Below, piece by piece: positions 52,048 through 60,383 of a stretch of 64,000 bases of DNA (position 1 is the first letter of the stretch; each line of letters starts with the position of its first letter). The position numbers and the translations under genes were made by a program. The DNA lies in the NCBI RefSeq assembly GCF_029674545.1, contig NZ_CP121354.1:4783001-4847000 (forward strand), given 5' to 3'. A model generated the notes under the pieces. It was given only the letters and a program-made list of their open reading frames with translations, had not been told where the DNA came from and did no database searches. Source of the DNA: Mesorhizobium sp. WSM4904 (GTDB taxonomy: Bacteria; Pseudomonadota; Alphaproteobacteria; Rhizobiales; Rhizobiaceae).

Positions 52048-54042
52048 ATGAGGCGCCGCTTACCCGAGATGCGCGAATTCTGGCGTCGATTTTGCCTCGA
52101 CCGGCGCGGCAACTATGCCCTGATGACGGCCATCGCCATGGTGCCCCTGATGGGGGCCGTGGCAATGGGCGTCGATTACACGGAGCTCAACCGCCAAAAG
52201 CAGATGGTGCTGAACGCGCTCGACGCGGCCAACTTTGCCGCCGCGAGGCGGTTGGCGGAAGGCGCCACCGACGACCAGATCAAGGCCTATGCGGTCGACT
52301 TCTTCAACGCCAACCTCAACAATATCGACCCCGCCAACATCTCGCTTGAGGTCACGCTGCCCAGCAGCCAAGCCGGGGGCGGCCTGGTGACCTTGTGCGC
52401 GACGCTGAACTACCATCCCTATTTCCACCCGGTGGCGGCTCTGCTCAACGGCGCGTCCGAAGGTGACGCGAACAAGCCGATCACGGTCGCGCCGTGCTCT
52501 CAGGTGCGGCTGAAGAACACGCTGGAAGTGGCGATGGTGCTCGACAATTCGGGCTCGATGTCGACGGCCGGCACCGGCACCGGGCAGAAGCGCATCGACC
52601 TGCTCAAGCAGGCCGCCAAGCAGCTCGTCGACACGCTGGCGCAGCAGGCGGCGCAGATCAAGCAGATCGACAAGCCCGTCCAGTTCAGCCTCGTGCCGTT
52701 CGCCGCCTCGGTCAATGTCGGACCGCGGAACGACAACGCCGCGTGGATGGATACTTACGGCCTGTCGCCGGTCGCGAACGAGAATTTCGACTGGTCGACG
52801 CTCAGCGCGCCCGACAAATATGCCCAGAAGATCAACGGCATCTGGTACAAGAAGGGCACCGGCTGGGGCACGGAGGAAGGCCAGATCCTGACCCGCTTCG
52901 AGCTCTACCGCGACATGAAGGTGGTCACCAGCCACGAACGCATCGCCGGCAGCAAGCGGGTCGTCTGCGACAGGTACCGCTCCAATCATACCTGCTCGGA
53001 CAGCCACGACGAGTACGACTATAACGACACCTACGGCCCATTTGCCAGCTGGCAGGGCTGCGTCGAGGTGCGGCCCTACCCTTACAATGTCGACGACACG
53101 CCGGCCTCCGGCGGACCGAACAACACGGGGGTCGGCGTCGGCGACCCCGCGACGATGTTCGTGCCGATGTTCGCCCCGGACGAGCCCGGCAACCACTGGT
53201 ACGTGACCCAGGATCCGGACGAGCCGAAGCCGGTGACCTATGGCGCGGCCAACAGCTGGTGGAACGACGACCCGTCGAGCACCACCGGCAAGACCCGGCA
53301 GTCCAACATGGCCAAGTATTTCCAGCCTCGGCCGATGAATGCGCCGGTGCTGAGCAAGGGCGCAGGCCCGAACTACAGCTGCACCACCACGCCGATCACG
53401 CCGCTCACCGACGTCACCAATGCGGATGGGCTGGCCGCCATCAAGGCGGCGATCGACCTGATGGTTCCCAACGGCAACACCAATGTTCCGGAAGGCATGG
53501 CCTGGGGCTGGCGCACCGTCTCCAGCAGCCCGCCCTTCACCGAGGGACGGCCGGAGAGCGAACGCGGCAACGACAAGGTGGTCATCGTGCTGACCGACGG
53601 CGAGAACACCTATTCGACGGTGAGCTCCGACCCCGCCGGCAACAAGTCGACCTATGCGGCCTACGGCTATACCGGTGTCGGCTACAACGGCACCTTCGTG
53701 ACCCGCCTGTTCGGCGGCACGTCGAGCGCCATCGGCCAGTTCAACTATTCGTCCGGCAACTACACCAACGCGCTCAACGAGCAGATGGCCAAGCTCTGCG
53801 ACAACGCCAAGGCGGCCAACATCATGGTGATGACGGTTGCGCTCGACATGTCCTCGGCCGACGCCGGCGACAAGAAGGCGATGGACGCGCTGAAGACCTG
53901 CTCGTCCGACTCGCGCTTCCGCAAGGATCCGACCGATCCCAGCAAGCCGGCAAAACTGTTCTGGAACGCGACGGGAGCGACGCTGTCCGACAATTTCAAG
54001 GAAATCGCCAACGAGTTGTCGAACCTGCGGGTGGTTGGCTGA
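52048..54042 (+). CDS. TadG-like pilus-assembly protein with VWA domain (copy 2)
   Basis: A 664-residue paralogue of the preceding gene with the same order: LDRRGNYALMTAIAMVPLMGAVAMGVDYTEL helix, VAMVLDNSGSMSTAG MIDAS, the shared QFSLVPFAASVNVGP block, VVIVLTDGENTYS, and a closing ATLSDNFKEIANELSNLRVVG. Differences are concentrated in the inserted loop, which here has NHTCSDSHDEYDY. The duplication is old enough that the genes have drifted while keeping domain boundaries. They are almost certainly cotranscribed, and the proteins may form a heteromeric surface assembly (inference). Confidence 0.85.
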   Translation: MRRRLPEMREFWRRFCLDRRGNYALMTAIAMVPLMGAVAMGVDYTELNRQKQMVLNALDAANFAAARRLAEGATDDQIKAYAVDFFNANLNNIDPANISLEVTLPSSQAGGGLVTLCATLNYHPYFHPVAALLNGASEGDANKPITVAPCSQVRLKNTLEVAMVLDNSGSMSTAGTGTGQKRIDLLKQAAKQLVDTLAQQAAQIKQIDKPVQFSLVPFAASVNVGPRNDNAAWMDTYGLSPVANENFDWSTLSAPDKYAQKINGIWYKKGTGWGTEEGQILTRFELYRDMKVVTSHERIAGSKRVVCDRYRSNHTCSDSHDEYDYNDTYGPFASWQGCVEVRPYPYNVDDTPASGGPNNTGVGVGDPATMFVPMFAPDEPGNHWYVTQDPDEPKPVTYGAANSWWNDDPSSTTGKTRQSNMAKYFQPRPMNAPVLSKGAGPNYSCTTTPITPLTDVTNADGLAAIKAAIDLMVPNGNTNVPEGMAWGWRTVSSSPPFTEGRPESERGNDKVVIVLTDGENTYSTVSSDPAGNKSTYAAYGYTGVGYNGTFVTRLFGGTSSAIGQFNYSSGNYTNALNEQMAKLCDNAKAANIMVMTVALDMSSADAGDKKAMDALKTCSSDSRFRKDPTDPSKPAKLFWNATGATLSDNFKEIANELSNLRVVG

Positions 54043-54219
54043 CGGGAATTCCTAGCGACATTTGAAAGGCCGGCAGGACAGAGGGGGGCGCGAAGGAACG
54101 CTGCCTGAATTACTTTTTCCATAGATGGATAATGGCTGGCGCAACAGCCGGCGCCTTGAAGCCCTTGTGCCGTTCCGCGAGGCAGGGCACATCTCAGGCG
54201 CGCTTTCCAGGAGACGCCT

Positions 54220-54852
54220 GTGCCCGACGCCGCCAATCATCTCACTTTCGCGCTGATCTGCCTCGGCATGGTGCTCACGCCTGGGCCGAACATGATCTAC
54301 CTGATCTCGCGCTCGCTGTCGCAAGGGCCGAAGGCGGGGCTGATCTCGCTGGGCGGCGTGGCGCTGGGCTTCCTGTTCTACGTCGTGTCGGCCGCTCTCG
54401 GCATCACGGCGCTGATTTTCGCCGTGCCTTTCGCCTATGACGCGCTGCGCATCGCCGGCGCGCTTTACCTTTTGTGGCTCGCCTGGCAGGCGCTGAGGCC
54501 CGGCGGCCGCTCGCCGTTCCAGGTGCGCGAGCTGCCGAAGGACAGGCCGCGCAAGCTGTTCGTCATGGGGCTGATGACCAACCTGCTCAACCCGAAAGTG
54601 GCGGTGCTCTATCTCTCGCTGCTGCCGCAGTTCATCAACCCTGCCAAGGGCCATGTGCTGTCGCAGCTTCTGGTGCTGGGCGTGACGCAGATCTCGATCA
54701 GCCTCACCGTCAACGCCGTCATCGCGGTGACCGCCGGCTCGATCGCCGCCTTCCTCGCCGGACGGCCGTTCTGGCTGGTCGTCCAGCGCTGGATGATGGG
54801 CACGGTGCTGACCGCTCTCGCCTTGAAGATGGCGACCGAAGCGCAGCGTTAA
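54220..54852 (+). CDS. LysE family amino-acid exporter
   Basis: A 210-residue inner-membrane transporter with about six helices. The N-terminal LTFALICLGMVLTPGPNMIYLISRSLSQG is the diagnostic LysE/RhtB signature, and GLMTNLLNPKVAVLYLSLLPQF is the second conserved block. It probably exports amino acids or derivatives. The start is GTG 54220 with GGAGACG upstream. It converges on the DUF2189 gene, with stop codons one base apart. Confidence 0.92.
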   Translation: MPDAANHLTFALICLGMVLTPGPNMIYLISRSLSQGPKAGLISLGGVALGFLFYVVSAALGITALIFAVPFAYDALRIAGALYLLWLAWQALRPGGRSPFQVRELPKDRPRKLFVMGLMTNLLNPKVAVLYLSLLPQFINPAKGHVLSQLLVLGVTQISISLTVNAVIAVTAGSIAAFLAGRPFWLVVQRWMMGTVLTALALKMATEAQR

Positions 54853-54853
54853 C

Positions 54854-55678
54854 CTACATCGGCCGGCGAACCGGCCGGATCTGCTCCGGCTCGACCACCT
54901 TGCGGTAGAGGTGCCAGGTCGCGTGGCCGAGGATCGGCATGACGACGGCGAGCCCCGCAAACAGCGGGATCGAGCCGATCACCAGAAGCACGGCGACCGT
55001 CAGGCCCCAGAGCGCCATCTGCAGCGGATTGACTATTACCGCGCGCGCCGAGGTTTCGATCGCCGAGACGGCGCCGACATCGCGGTCGAGCAGCAGCGGG
55101 AAGGCAATCACGGTGGTGGCCAGCACGACGACCGCGAAGATGAAGCCTGCCGCATTGCCGAGCAGGATCAGCGTCCAGCCCTTGCCGGTCGTCAGCACGT
55201 CGCGCAGGAAGGTGCCGACCGAAGCCGGCGGCTCGGCGCCGAACAGGCTGGTGTAGAGCGATTGCGCGGTGAACAGCCACAGAAGGAACAGCGCGAAAAG
55301 CAGGACGCCGATCACCGCGATCGAGGGCAGCGCCGGCGAATGACGCACGTCCAGCGCATGGTGCCAGCGGCTGCTCATGCCGAGTTCGCGCCGGCGGCTG
55401 ATCTCATAGAGGCCGATCGCCGCGAAGGGTCCGATCAGCGCGAAGCCGGACATCAGCGGATAGACGAGCTGAATGGCGTTGGAGCCCGACGACCACTGCG
55501 TCAGGATCAGGCCGACGATCGGATAGATCAGGCATAGGAACACATAGTGCGAAGGCTTGGCCCAGAAATCCTCGGCGCCGAGCCGCAACGCATCCCACAG
55601 ATCAGACGTGGTGATGTGGCGCACCGTGGGCTGCACATGCATCCCTCGCGCGTCCGCCATGACATGAAAACCGGCCAT
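54854..55678 (-). CDS. DUF2189 family membrane protein
   Basis: A 274-residue integral membrane protein of DUF2189 with about six helices (HYVFLCLIYPIVGLILTQW; LVYPLMSGFALIGPFAAIGLYEISRRRELG). The N-terminal cytosolic part has the family pattern TTSDLWDALRLGAEDFWAKP. ATG 55678 has GGAGG about ten bases upstream; longer frames to 55786 lack support. The function is unknown. It may be transcribed alone, preceded by the palindrome at 55755. Confidence 0.88.
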   Translation of the reverse strand: MAGFHVMADARGMHVQPTVRHITTSDLWDALRLGAEDFWAKPSHYVFLCLIYPIVGLILTQWSSGSNAIQLVYPLMSGFALIGPFAAIGLYEISRRRELGMSSRWHHALDVRHSPALPSIAVIGVLLFALFLLWLFTAQSLYTSLFGAEPPASVGTFLRDVLTTGKGWTLILLGNAAGFIFAVVVLATTVIAFPLLLDRDVGAVSAIETSARAVIVNPLQMALWGLTVAVLLVIGSIPLFAGLAVVMPILGHATWHLYRKVVEPEQIRPVRRPM

Positions 55679-55754
55679 TACCGTCCTCCGTATTGCTCGG
55701 GGGCGGTCACCGCCTGGGTGGCCGCCCGTGGCTGCCACTAAAGCCTTTGTTTTT

Positions 55755-55803
55755 ATGCATGTCGTTTCCGCAAAACCGCTGCACACTTTTGCGCGACATG
55801 CAT
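55755..55803. repeat. Intergenic palindrome with AAAACCGnnGCACACTTTT core
   Basis: ATGCATGTCG plus CGCAAAA on the left pairs with TTTTGCG plus CGACATGCAT on the right; a TTTC bulge is on the left side only. The core AAAACCGCTGCACACTTTT is shared with copies at 40889 and 58245. Confidence 0.78.
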
Positions 55804-55906
55804 TGGAACGCGGCGATCATAGCCGATCTTCCGGGGAATGTCGCCGCATAACGCGATTTTCAACGCCTGCCCGGCAAAAGCCATGATCGCCCGTATCAGA
55901 GGCCGC

Positions 55907-56428
55907 ATGACCAGCCTGACCACCGATTTCCGCAATCTCGACAGACGCGCATTGCTCAAAGCCATTGGACTCAAGGCCGCCGGCCTTGCGGCGCTCACCG
56001 CCATTGCCGCCTGCACCAGCGTCTCGCTGCCGACCGGCGAAGGCGCCGGCGTGTCGTCCTCCGCTATCACCACCTTGAGCACGATCCGCACATCGGCCGG
56101 ACTGCCGGCGCTGGTTCCGGATGCGCAGCTCGAACAGGCCGCACTCCAGCAGGCCGGCTACATGGCCTCGCGCGCCCGCATGAGCCACACCACCGGCTGG
56201 GGCAAGGATTTCGCCTCGCGCATGAAGGACAACGGCGTACACGGCGCGGCGGGCGAGAACATCGCCGAGGGCCGCTTCGACCTGCAGAAGCTGTTCGACA
56301 TCTGGATGCATTCGGACGGCCACCGTCGCAACATGCTCGATCCGGACTTCAGCCGGTTCGGGCTCGCCTATGTGCGCGACGGCCGCGACCCCGGCCTGCG
56401 CTACTGGGCGCTGGTGCTGGGTAGATAG
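55907..56428 (+). CDS. CAP/SCP domain lipoprotein
   Basis: A 173-residue protein. The N-terminus is a signal with twin basic residues and a lipobox (LDRRALLKAIGLKAAGLAALTAIAAC), so it is likely lipid-anchored. The mature part is a short CAP (cysteine-rich secretory, PR-1) domain: MSHTTGW, GENIAEG and HSDGHRRNMLDPDFSRFGLAYV give the usual His/Glu cavity residues. Bacterial CAP proteins are secreted and of unclear biochemical role. ATG 55907 has AGAGG six bases upstream; ATG 55838 and 55883 are alternatives. Confidence 0.87.
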   Translation: MTSLTTDFRNLDRRALLKAIGLKAAGLAALTAIAACTSVSLPTGEGAGVSSSAITTLSTIRTSAGLPALVPDAQLEQAALQQAGYMASRARMSHTTGWGKDFASRMKDNGVHGAAGENIAEGRFDLQKLFDIWMHSDGHRRNMLDPDFSRFGLAYVRDGRDPGLRYWALVLGR

Positions 56429-56459
56429 CGGAGAGAGGGGCGTTCCTTCGCGCCCTCTG

Positions 56460-56640
56460 ACCGATTGCATAATCTCCCTCCTTGAGGGGGATATGGCCGG
56501 CAGGCCAGAGGGGGTCGGTCCGACTGGGCTCGGCTTGCTTGTGCAGATGGAGGTTGGCGTTCTATGCGCGGCGAACCCCTCTGTCGCCTTCGGCGACATC
56601 TCCCCCTCAAGGGGGGAGACTACGCAGTCGACCCAGCGTC
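56460..56640. repeat. Intergenic mosaic palindromic element (inverted pair)
   Basis: The left arm has CTCCCTCCTTGAGGGGGA and GGCCGGCAGGCC; the right arm has GTCGCCTTCGGCGAC and CTCCCCCTCAAGGGGGGAG, facing each other. It fills the 233-bp gap between the CAP gene and the efflux permease, where no gene is seen. Confidence 0.7.
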
Positions 56641-56661
56641 GCGGAGCCGAAGCGATGAAAA

Positions 56662-58194
56662 TCAATCCATATGCGCTGCCGGCGCGCCGCCGGCCGGCGC
56701 GGCCTTCGGCTTGCGCAGCAGGATCACGAACGGAACGGCGATCAGCGTCATCACCATCAGGATTTTGAAGTCGTTGATGTAGGAGATCATCATCGCCTGG
56801 ACGTTCACCAGCCTGTCGACCTGCGAAAGCGCTGAGGGATCGCCGCCCGCGGCGGCCGGCGAGGCAGCCCACAGATTGGGGTTGTAGGGGTTGATGAAGG
56901 CTCCGAGCTCGCTGTGGTTGATCTGCGTGTTCTGCACCATCAGCGCCGCAACCACCGACACGCCGATCGAGGAACCCAGATTGCGCACCAGGCTGAACAG
57001 CGAGGTGGCATCGGTGCGATAGCGCGCGTCGAGCGTGGCGAAGGCCACCGCCGACAGCGGCACGAACACCATGCCCATGCCGAGGCCCTGTATGACGCCG
57101 GACGAGATGATCAGCCAGTTGTCCATCTGCGGCGTGAAGCTCGCCATGGTGTAGAGCGACTGCGCGGTGAGCAGGAAGCCGATGGCGACCAGGATACGCG
57201 CGTCGATCCGATGCATGATGCGGCCGACGACCAGCATCGAGATCATCGTGCCGATGCCGCGCGGCCCCAGCACGACGCCGATGGTCACAGTCGGGTAGCC
57301 GAAGATGTTGGCAAGCATCGGCGGCAGCAGCGACATCGAGGCCAGGATCAGCACACCCATGACGAAGATGAAGCCCAGCCCGGTCACGAAATTGCGGTCG
57401 AGGAAGATTTTTGGGTCGATGAAGGGATGCTCCGACGTCACGGTGTGGATGATGAACACCCAGAAGCCGGTGATCGACAGGCCGAGCTCGACCCAGATCT
57501 CGGTGGAAGAGAACCAGTCGACCTCGCCGCCGCGGTCGAGCAGCAGCTGCAGCGCGCCGACGCCGAGCGAGATCATGGCGAAGCCGAAGAAATCGAAGTT
57601 GCGCACGCGCTTGGCGACGGCAGGCAGATAGGCTGCCATGCCGAGGAAGGCGAGGATACCGACCGGCAGGTTGATGAAGAAGACCCAGCGCCAGTTGAAA
57701 TTCTCGGTCAGCCAGCCGCCGAGCGTCGGCCCGAGGATCGGCCCCAGCATGATGCCGGCGCCCCAGATGGCCATCGCCTGGCCATGGCGCTCCCTGGGAT
57801 TGATGTCGAGCAGGAAGGTCTGCGACAGAGGCACGATCGCCGCGCCGAACACGCCCTGCAGCAGGCGAAAGAGCACCATCGTCTCGAGGCTCCAGGCCAT
57901 GCCGCAGGCCATGGAGAAGATGGTGAAGCCGACGACGGAGGCCAGGAACAGCTCCTTGCGGCCGAGGCGGTCGGCGAGCCAGCCGGTGACCGGCGTCATG
58001 ATCGCGGCGGCGACGATGTAGGAGGTCAGCACCCAGTTGATATTGTCGGGCGAGGCGCCGAGATCGCCGGTCATGGTCGGCAGCGCGACATTGGCGATCG
58101 TGGTGTCGAGCGCCTGCATGATCGTCGCCAGCATCAGCGCGACCGTGATCAGGCCGCGATGCGGCACTTCCTTGAAGGGTTCGGGCGTGCTCAT
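56662..58194 (-). CDS. DHA2 family drug efflux MFS permease (EmrB-like)
   Basis: A 510-residue, 14-helix major-facilitator antiporter. LDTTIANVALPTM (helix 1), GWLADRLGRKELF (motif A) and GIMLGPILGPTLGGWL (motif C, antiporter signature) are present. With the EmrA-like adaptor encoded upstream it should form a tripartite pump expelling hydrophobic compounds such as plant phenolics or uncouplers; an outer membrane channel is not encoded here. The gap to the adaptor gene is an unusually long 349 bp full of secondary structure. Confidence 0.93.
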   Translation of the reverse strand: MSTPEPFKEVPHRGLITVALMLATIMQALDTTIANVALPTMTGDLGASPDNINWVLTSYIVAAAIMTPVTGWLADRLGRKELFLASVVGFTIFSMACGMAWSLETMVLFRLLQGVFGAAIVPLSQTFLLDINPRERHGQAMAIWGAGIMLGPILGPTLGGWLTENFNWRWVFFINLPVGILAFLGMAAYLPAVAKRVRNFDFFGFAMISLGVGALQLLLDRGGEVDWFSSTEIWVELGLSITGFWVFIIHTVTSEHPFIDPKIFLDRNFVTGLGFIFVMGVLILASMSLLPPMLANIFGYPTVTIGVVLGPRGIGTMISMLVVGRIMHRIDARILVAIGFLLTAQSLYTMASFTPQMDNWLIISSGVIQGLGMGMVFVPLSAVAFATLDARYRTDATSLFSLVRNLGSSIGVSVVAALMVQNTQINHSELGAFINPYNPNLWAASPAAAGGDPSALSQVDRLVNVQAMMISYINDFKILMVMTLIAVPFVILLRKPKAAPAGGAPAAHMD

Positions 58195-58244
58195 GATGGC
58201 GAACTTCCAGCAGGTAACAAAAACGTGTAGCTATTTGTTTCTAC

Positions 58245-58288
58245 GCAATTCCGGACGGAAAACCGCTACACACTTTTCCTGGAATTGC
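58245..58288. repeat. Intergenic palindrome, variant arms
   Basis: Arms GCAATTCC and GGAATTGC replace the GCATGTC arms of other copies, while the core AAAACCGCTACACACTTTT is kept. Inner GGAAAA pairs with TTTTCC. Confidence 0.75.
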
Positions 58289-58291
58289 TTT

Positions 58292-58414
58292 AGGTTTCCG
58301 GGCGGCAAGGCCTTCCGTTGAGAGACCCTCATCGCGGTGGGACGCGAGGATCGATGTGGGGGTTACATCGACCGAAAGTCTCTGTTCGAGCGGATGCCTG
58401 CCGCCCGGAAACCT
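58292..58414. other. Candidate structured RNA or large cruciform element
   Basis: AGGTTTCCGGGCGGCA (58292-58307) pairs perfectly over 16 bp with 58399-58414. Inside lie AGAGAC/GTCTCT (58321-58326 with 58378-58383), a hairpin CCTC..GCG/CGC.GAGG (58327-58349) and a hairpin TCGATGT/ACATCGA (58351-58371, loop GGGGGTT). The fold is a closed multibranch structure inside the EmrA-EmrB gap. I match it to no known riboswitch or RNA family. The strand is undetermined because the dyads work on both. Confidence 0.5.
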
Positions 58415-58416
58415 GA

Positions 58417-58472
58417 GGACCGACGGGTCCGTGTCGAAAGCTTCAGCCTGGATCGAGCCGCGAAGCGGCTCG
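58417..58472. other. Two further hairpins beside the structured element
   Basis: GGACC GACG GGTCC (58417-58430) and CGAGCCGC GAA GCGGCTCG (58454-58472, an 8-bp stem with a GAA loop). They lie between the structured element and the end of the EmrA-like gene and could be part of the same RNA. Confidence 0.5.
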
Positions 58473-58543
58473 TCTCAAACGCTTAGCTTTCCCACTTCTC
58501 CCATCATACCAATTCCCTGCTCCAACTCCCTGTCTCCAGGTCG

Positions 58544-59788
58544 CTATTGCGCCTGCTCGCCGGCCGTGGCGTGGCCGAAGATCGACGGCAGGCCGCGCGC
58601 CACACCTGTATCGACGGTGACCGTCGCGCTCATGCCGGTGCGCAGCGCCATCTTGGCGTCGGGGTCGATCAATTCCAGGCGCACGGGGATGCGCTGGGTG
58701 ACCTTGACCCAGTTGCCGGTGGCGTTCTGGGCGGGCAGCAGCGAGAACTCGGCGCCGGTGCCGGCGCCGATCGCCTTGACGGTCGCCTCGAAGGTCCGGC
58801 CCGGATAGGTGTCGACCACGATCTCCGCCTTCTGGCCCGGCTTCATATGGGTGAGCTGGGTCTCCTTGAAATTGGCGTCGATCCAGGTGTCGCCGGTCTC
58901 GACCAGCGCGAACAGCGGCGTGCCGACGGCGACATACTGGCCGACCTTGAAGGACGAGGCCTGGTAGACGACGCCGTCGGCGGGCGCCTTCACCGTGGTC
59001 TGCGCGAGGTCGTAGGCGGCCTTGTCGCGCGCGGCGATCGCCGACATCACGGTCGGATGCTTGTCGGTCTCGATGTCCGGGTTGCCGCCGAGCGCCGCCT
59101 TGGCGCTGACGATGCCCTGCTCGGCGACCGCCAGCTGCTGCTTGGCCTTGTCGAGGTCGTTGCGGGCCTCATCCAGCGCCGACTTGGCATTGATGCCCTT
59201 CTGGGCGAGATCGGCGGCGCGGTCATATTGCGACTGTGCGTAATCCACTTCGCTGCTCGCCGACTTCTCCTGCGCCATGGCCTGGCTGTAGGCGGCGCGC
59301 AGCTGCTCGACATTGAGGCGCGCGGCGGCCACCGCCGCGTCCGCCTGGGCCAGCGCAATCCTGTAGGGCTCGGGGTCGATGACGAAGAGAAGATCGCCCG
59401 CCTTGACCGTCTGGTTGTCGGCAATGCCGACCTTAACGATGCGGCCGGCCGTATCCGAGGCGATCGAGATCCTGGCCTGCTGCAGGTTGGCGTTCTCTGT
59501 TTCCTGGTAGCGCCCGCCCGTCACCCAGACATAAGCGCCGCCGGCGAGCAGCGCGAGCGGCAGCGCGACCATCAGCAGGAAGCGGCCCGTACGGCGCTTC
59601 TTCCTCGGCGCCGGCGTCGGCTGCGGCGCGGGTGCCACCGAAACCGGGGCGGGCGCCGGTTGCGCCGGGGCTTCGGCAATCGGCTCCGCCGACGCCTTGC
59701 CGATCGGCTCCGCCGACGCCTTGCCGGCCGGCTGCGCCTCCATCTCAAGCTTGGTGACGTTGTCTTCTATCTTGGCTGCCGCGTTCAT
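58544..59788 (-). CDS. HlyD-family efflux adaptor (EmrA-like)
   Basis: A 414-residue membrane-fusion protein. A cytosolic Ala/Pro-rich tail (about 1-60, with the repeated unit GKASAEPI) leads to one transmembrane helix (FLLMVALPLALLAGGAYVWV). The lipoyl domain has ADNQTVKAGDLLFVIDPEPY, the coiled-coil hairpin spans about 150-260, and the second lipoyl/barrel part has VKAPADGVVYQASSFKVGQYV and PGQKAEIVVDTYPGRTF. It bridges the EmrB-like permease to the outer membrane. Its start codon overlaps the MarR stop by four bases. Confidence 0.92.
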   Translation of the reverse strand: MNAAAKIEDNVTKLEMEAQPAGKASAEPIGKASAEPIAEAPAQPAPAPVSVAPAPQPTPAPRKKRRTGRFLLMVALPLALLAGGAYVWVTGGRYQETENANLQQARISIASDTAGRIVKVGIADNQTVKAGDLLFVIDPEPYRIALAQADAAVAAARLNVEQLRAAYSQAMAQEKSASSEVDYAQSQYDRAADLAQKGINAKSALDEARNDLDKAKQQLAVAEQGIVSAKAALGGNPDIETDKHPTVMSAIAARDKAAYDLAQTTVKAPADGVVYQASSFKVGQYVAVGTPLFALVETGDTWIDANFKETQLTHMKPGQKAEIVVDTYPGRTFEATVKAIGAGTGAEFSLLPAQNATGNWVKVTQRIPVRLELIDPDAKMALRTGMSATVTVDTGVARGLPSIFGHATAGEQAQ

Positions 59789-60273
59789 GCTGCTGCGCCT
59801 TCCTTATTCTTCATCTTTTCCAGGGACGACGTTTCACCGTCCGTCAGATTCTGCACGATCGTGTCGAGCACCCGGATCAGGATGCGGCGGTCTTCCGGCG
59901 ACACGCCGGTGAGCGATTCCTCATAGACCTCGCCGGCGAGGCTCTTGACGTCGGCATAGGCCGCGTTTGCCTTCTCGGTCGGGAAGATCATGCGAACGCG
60001 GCGGTCGGTGGCGTCCTGGCGGCGCTCGATCCAGCCGCCCTCCTCCATCCTGTCGACCAGGCGCGAGACGCTGATCGGCTCGATCTCGAGCAGTTCGGCA
60101 AGCCGCGCCTGCGCCACGCCCGCCTCCTTGGCGACGCGGACGAGAAGCCGCCATTGCGCCGAGGAGAGGCCCAATCCACTGGCGCGCGCCTCGAAGCGCT
60201 TGCGCATGAGACGCTGCACGTCGTGGATCAAAAATCCCAATCTGTCGATGCCGTCTGAAACCATGAGCGGCAT
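59785..60273 (-). CDS. MarR family transcriptional regulator
   Basis: A 162-residue winged-helix repressor. The DNA-binding region is AGVAQARLAELLEIEPISVSRLVDRMEEGGWIERRQDATDRRVRMIF, the classic MarR recognition helix and wing with the conserved DxR. Dimerisation helices flank it. The start is ATG 60273 or 60264. It is the first gene of the efflux operon and probably represses it until a phenolic or drug ligand binds; the palindrome at 60280 is its likely site. Confidence 0.93.
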   Translation of the reverse strand: MPLMVSDGIDRLGFLIHDVQRLMRKRFEARASGLGLSSAQWRLLVRVAKEAGVAQARLAELLEIEPISVSRLVDRMEEGGWIERRQDATDRRVRMIFPTEKANAAYADVKSLAGEVYEESLTGVSPEDRRILIRVLDTIVQNLTDGETSSLEKMKNKEGAAA

Positions 60274-60279
60274 ATATAA

Positions 60280-60291
60280 TAAGCGTGCTTA
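60280..60291 (-). promoter_or_regulatory. MarR-type operator in the efflux promoter
   Basis: TAAGC GT GCTTA is a perfect 5-bp dyad. On the minus strand it lies between a possible -35 TTGAAT (60295-60300) and an AT-rich -10 (TATATG-like), just before the MarR start, so binding would block transcription of marR-emrA-emrB. Confidence 0.6.
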
Positions 60292-60383
60292 CTATTCAAG
60301 CAAAATGCATTGTTCCAGATGCCGGCAAATCGCATGGCAGCCATGCGATGCGTTCATGGTTACCGGTCGGCGAAGAAATGCTG

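Noticed and set aside
52048..54042. Second TadG-like gene considered as an assembly duplication of the first
   Set aside because: The two genes differ throughout at DNA level and in the inserted loop, so they are true diverged paralogues.
58292..58414. Structured element tested against RNase P RNA, tmRNA, 6S and SRP RNA
   Set aside because: The conserved signatures I know (GAGGAAAGTCC of RNase P, the tmRNA tag, the SRP GGAAG loop) are absent, and the size and fold do not fit 6S.
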